From positions 1,074,001 to 1,138,000 of the forward strand of contig NC_085133.1 of the NCBI RefSeq assembly GCF_030269925.1: a stretch of DNA of 64,000 nucleotides, given 5' to 3'. Origin of the DNA: Bombyx mori (taxonomy: Eukaryota; Arthropoda; Insecta; Lepidoptera; Bombycidae). Made by a program: the position numbers and the translations under genes. Under the pieces are notes generated by a model. The model made no database searches, was not told where the DNA came from, and saw only the letters and a program-made list of their open reading frames with translations. This document shows positions 62,041-64,000 of this stretch, piece by piece (positions within the stretch are counted from its first letter, which is position 1; the number at the start of each line of letters is the position of its first letter).

Positions 62041-62619
62041 CTGATGTACCTACTACAACCCAACTCCCCCGCACTGCATGATTTCACTTAGCCTCACAAC
62101 AGATTAATACACTTTTCTCATACTACCCACAGTTAAGATTAGCAGTGATTGATAGATAACTCTTAATTCAAATCAGCAGTAACACTTGAACTAGTAATTA
62201 AAAGTGTTACAACAGGAGACCTTATCACTTAAAACTCTTCCAGGAAGCTCTGTATGAAGGTCTGATTAATAAGCTTTTGTCAATTTCATCCAGTTTTAAC
62301 AAAATTCATCTGTCAAGCTATAGCTCTAGCTACTGTTCAAATATGCTACATACATATAAGGCGCAGGAGCCCAAGTTAATTCCTTGCTTTCGTAGAGAAC
62401 ACGTAGAACACTACGGCGCTACGGCGCTACGACGTAGGAGCGTCTACGAATAACTACATTAGCCCATACTACGTAAATAATGTTATATTATTATGTATTT
62501 TGCTGTACTAGTTTCAGACTACGCTTCGTTATAAGTGAATTTTAGATTCTGTTCCTGGAATTGTTTGAAGTTAGATTCGCTATATTAGGAAACATAATCC
62601 CGTCATATGCAGTTCAATA
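62041..62619. other. No assignable feature
   Basis: AT-rich; a short ACGGCGCT/CTACG repeat cluster at 62410-62440. Confidence 0.45.
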
Positions 62620-62627
62620 GATTAGAC

Positions 62628-62964
62628 CAGTGGTTCTCAACCACTGTTCCACGGCACTTTTGTGTGCCGCCAAATTTCAAAAGTGTGCCGCCAAATTTTG
62701 CGAATATATAATAATGTTAATATTATTAAATTATATCATTTTAAAAGAAAAATATTTTAAACATGAATATATATTTAAATCCACTTAAACAAATTTATAG
62801 TATATTTTAGTTTATTTCGTATATTAAAATTTTTTGATAAGCTATTTATGCAGTGTGTTGTAGTACCTAAGTAAATAATTTTTATCAATTTTTTTTTGGG
62901 TGCCGCCAAATTTTGAAATCGTTAAATATGTACCGCAACAAAAAAAAAAGGTTGAGAATCACTG
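62628..62964. mobile_element. hAT-type MITE with 8-bp target duplication
   Basis: Inverted termini CAGTGGTTCTCAACC (left) and CAGTGATTCTCAACC (complement of right), with TSD GATTAGAC at 62620-62627 and 62965-62972. Internal GTGCCGCCAAATTT repeats near both ends; AT-rich and noncoding. Confidence 0.92.
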
Positions 62965-63139
62965 GATTAGACGTACTTACGTGATGATGACTGAAAATCT
63001 ATCTCATATAGACATCATAGAGCCATTGACGTTATAATGTCTATAAGATTAGAAATGTTAATAAAAATATATTTAGATAACGAGTGTCCCCGGACCGTTG
63101 ATTGCTTATGGCACAAATAAACTAATATATATATTTATT

Positions 63140-63172
63140 TAAATTGAACTTGTAGACAGACGAGTATCTCAT
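63140..63172 (-). mobile_element. LINE tail fragment, left half
   Basis: CTTGTAGACAGACGAGTAT is the antisense start of the young LINE tail; it appears to continue at 63487 after a SINE. Confidence 0.6.
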
Positions 63173-63177
63173 CTGTT

Positions 63178-63486
63178 CACGATTGACTTCCACGGTGGAG
63201 GTATAACATATTTAACACAAATTATAATTTGCGTAATTACTGGTGGTAGGACCTCTTGTGAGTCAGCACGGGTAGGTACTACCACCGTGTCTATTTTTGC
63301 TGTGAAGCAGTAATGCGTTTCAGCTTGAAGGGTGGGGCAGCCGTTGTACTGTAAAAACTGAGTCCTTAGAACTTATATCTCAAGGTGGATGGAGGCATTT
63401 ACGTTGTAGATGTCTATGGGCTCCGGTAACCACTTAACACCAGGTGGGCTGTGAGCTCGCCCACGCATCTATGGAATAAAATAAAA
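63178..63486 (+). mobile_element. Bm1 SINE, linker, body and tail
   Basis: TTCACGATTGACTTCCACGG through ACTGGTGGTAGGACC to ATGGAATAAAATAAAA; the tRNA head is missing. Confidence 0.93.
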
Positions 63487-63572
63487 GAATACGGCTCATC
63501 CGATGGTGAATGGTTACCGCCGCTCGTGGACGTCAGCAATTCCCCAGGGGCACAGCCAAATATGCTAACAGG
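63487..63572 (-). mobile_element. LINE tail fragment, right half, diverged
   Basis: AATACGGCTCATCCGATGGT, GTGGACGTCAGCAATTCC and GGGGCACAGCCAAAT follow the LINE tail order. Confidence 0.65.
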
Positions 63573-64000
63573 GGCCCATAAAAATGGGGTCAAAATTGAA
63601 CACTCAATTGGGTTGCTCATTGTTCCGCGACTAGTATAGGAAGGGTCGTGGTACCTACCCACGTGAGACGGAGAGAGAGTGAATATACTTTATTGCATGT
63701 CAAAATACAATTAACATTGATAAACAGTCAACAAACAGCTATAATTGTACAATAGCTGGCTTTATCTAAAAGCGCTCTCTTTCTGAAAACCCTCTTTATC
63801 TAAAGAAATACTGAAAATATACAGCAGGTATAATCCGATCAACCATTATTAACAATATTTTTGTGGTCTATAGACAACAAAAAATATATATCTACAATAC
63901 ATACGAGGTATAATATGAAATCCACTTTCCATCCATTTCATTTCAAGATATTTAATTTTGAATTTGATTTTTTTATAATGAAATTATACAGGGCTGACAA
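63573..64000. other. No assignable feature
   Basis: AT-rich; a possible SINE scrap at 63640-63665 (GTCGTGGTACCTACCCACG). Confidence 0.45.

Overview
The window is nuclear DNA from a lepidopteran, almost certainly the silkworm Bombyx mori or a very close relative. The main evidence is about 45 whole or partial copies of a roughly 440-bp tRNA-derived SINE. Its body and tail match my memory of the Bombyx Bm1 family; no database was searched. Introns, poly(A)-tailed retroelements, Helitrons with A^T target sites and AT-rich spacers also indicate an insect genome. Nothing bacterial (operons, ribosome binding sites, CRISPR) is present.

Host coding content is small. The left edge holds the last exon of a trypsin-like serine protease on the + strand (638-790), with a poly(A) signal just after the stop. 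A second likely terminal exon on the + strand (2698-2849) encodes an unrecognised protein. On the - strand, two coding-like segments (57111-56878 and 46401-46178) have compatible intron phase and may be the last two exons of one unrecognised gene, which would make the TE-filled 46.4-56.9 kb stretch its intron. Everything else with an open reading frame is transposon-derived.

Layout: 0-5 kb, protease exon, SINEs, and an RTE-type LINE remnant split by a hAT MITE with a perfect 8-bp target duplication. 5-12 kb, SINE and LINE tails and unassigned AT-rich DNA. 12.2-14 kb, a retroelement with an L1-type ORF1, a scrap of ORF2 and hairpin termini. 16-17.1 kb, a SINE whose internal 87 bp is amplified eight times. 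20-24 kb, SINEs, a chimeric LINE end and a Jockey-type LINE end. 27-29 kb, nested Helitrons and a solo LTR. 31.8-32.9 kb, a Helitron inside a Helitron. 34.7-43.4 kb, two nearly identical LINE copies, the second with a complete 988-codon endonuclease/reverse transcriptase ORF. 43.4-52.3 kb, SINEs, Helitrons and a solo LTR. 53.7-56.8 kb, a third copy of the same LINE inserted inside a SINE. 57.9-59.3 kb, a Harbinger element inside a Helitron inside an older repeat. 59.3-64 kb, SINEs, a Jockey end nested in a SINE, and a second hAT MITE.

The most informative feature is that the window supplies its own empty-site controls. Several insertions can be read against an unoccupied paralogue elsewhere in the same 64 kb, which gives exact element ends, target duplications and relative ages. 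The SINE and the young LINE share a related 3' tail, which fits the LINE machinery mobilising the SINE. One LINE end carries a SINE-like tail, and one LINE has landed inside a SINE.
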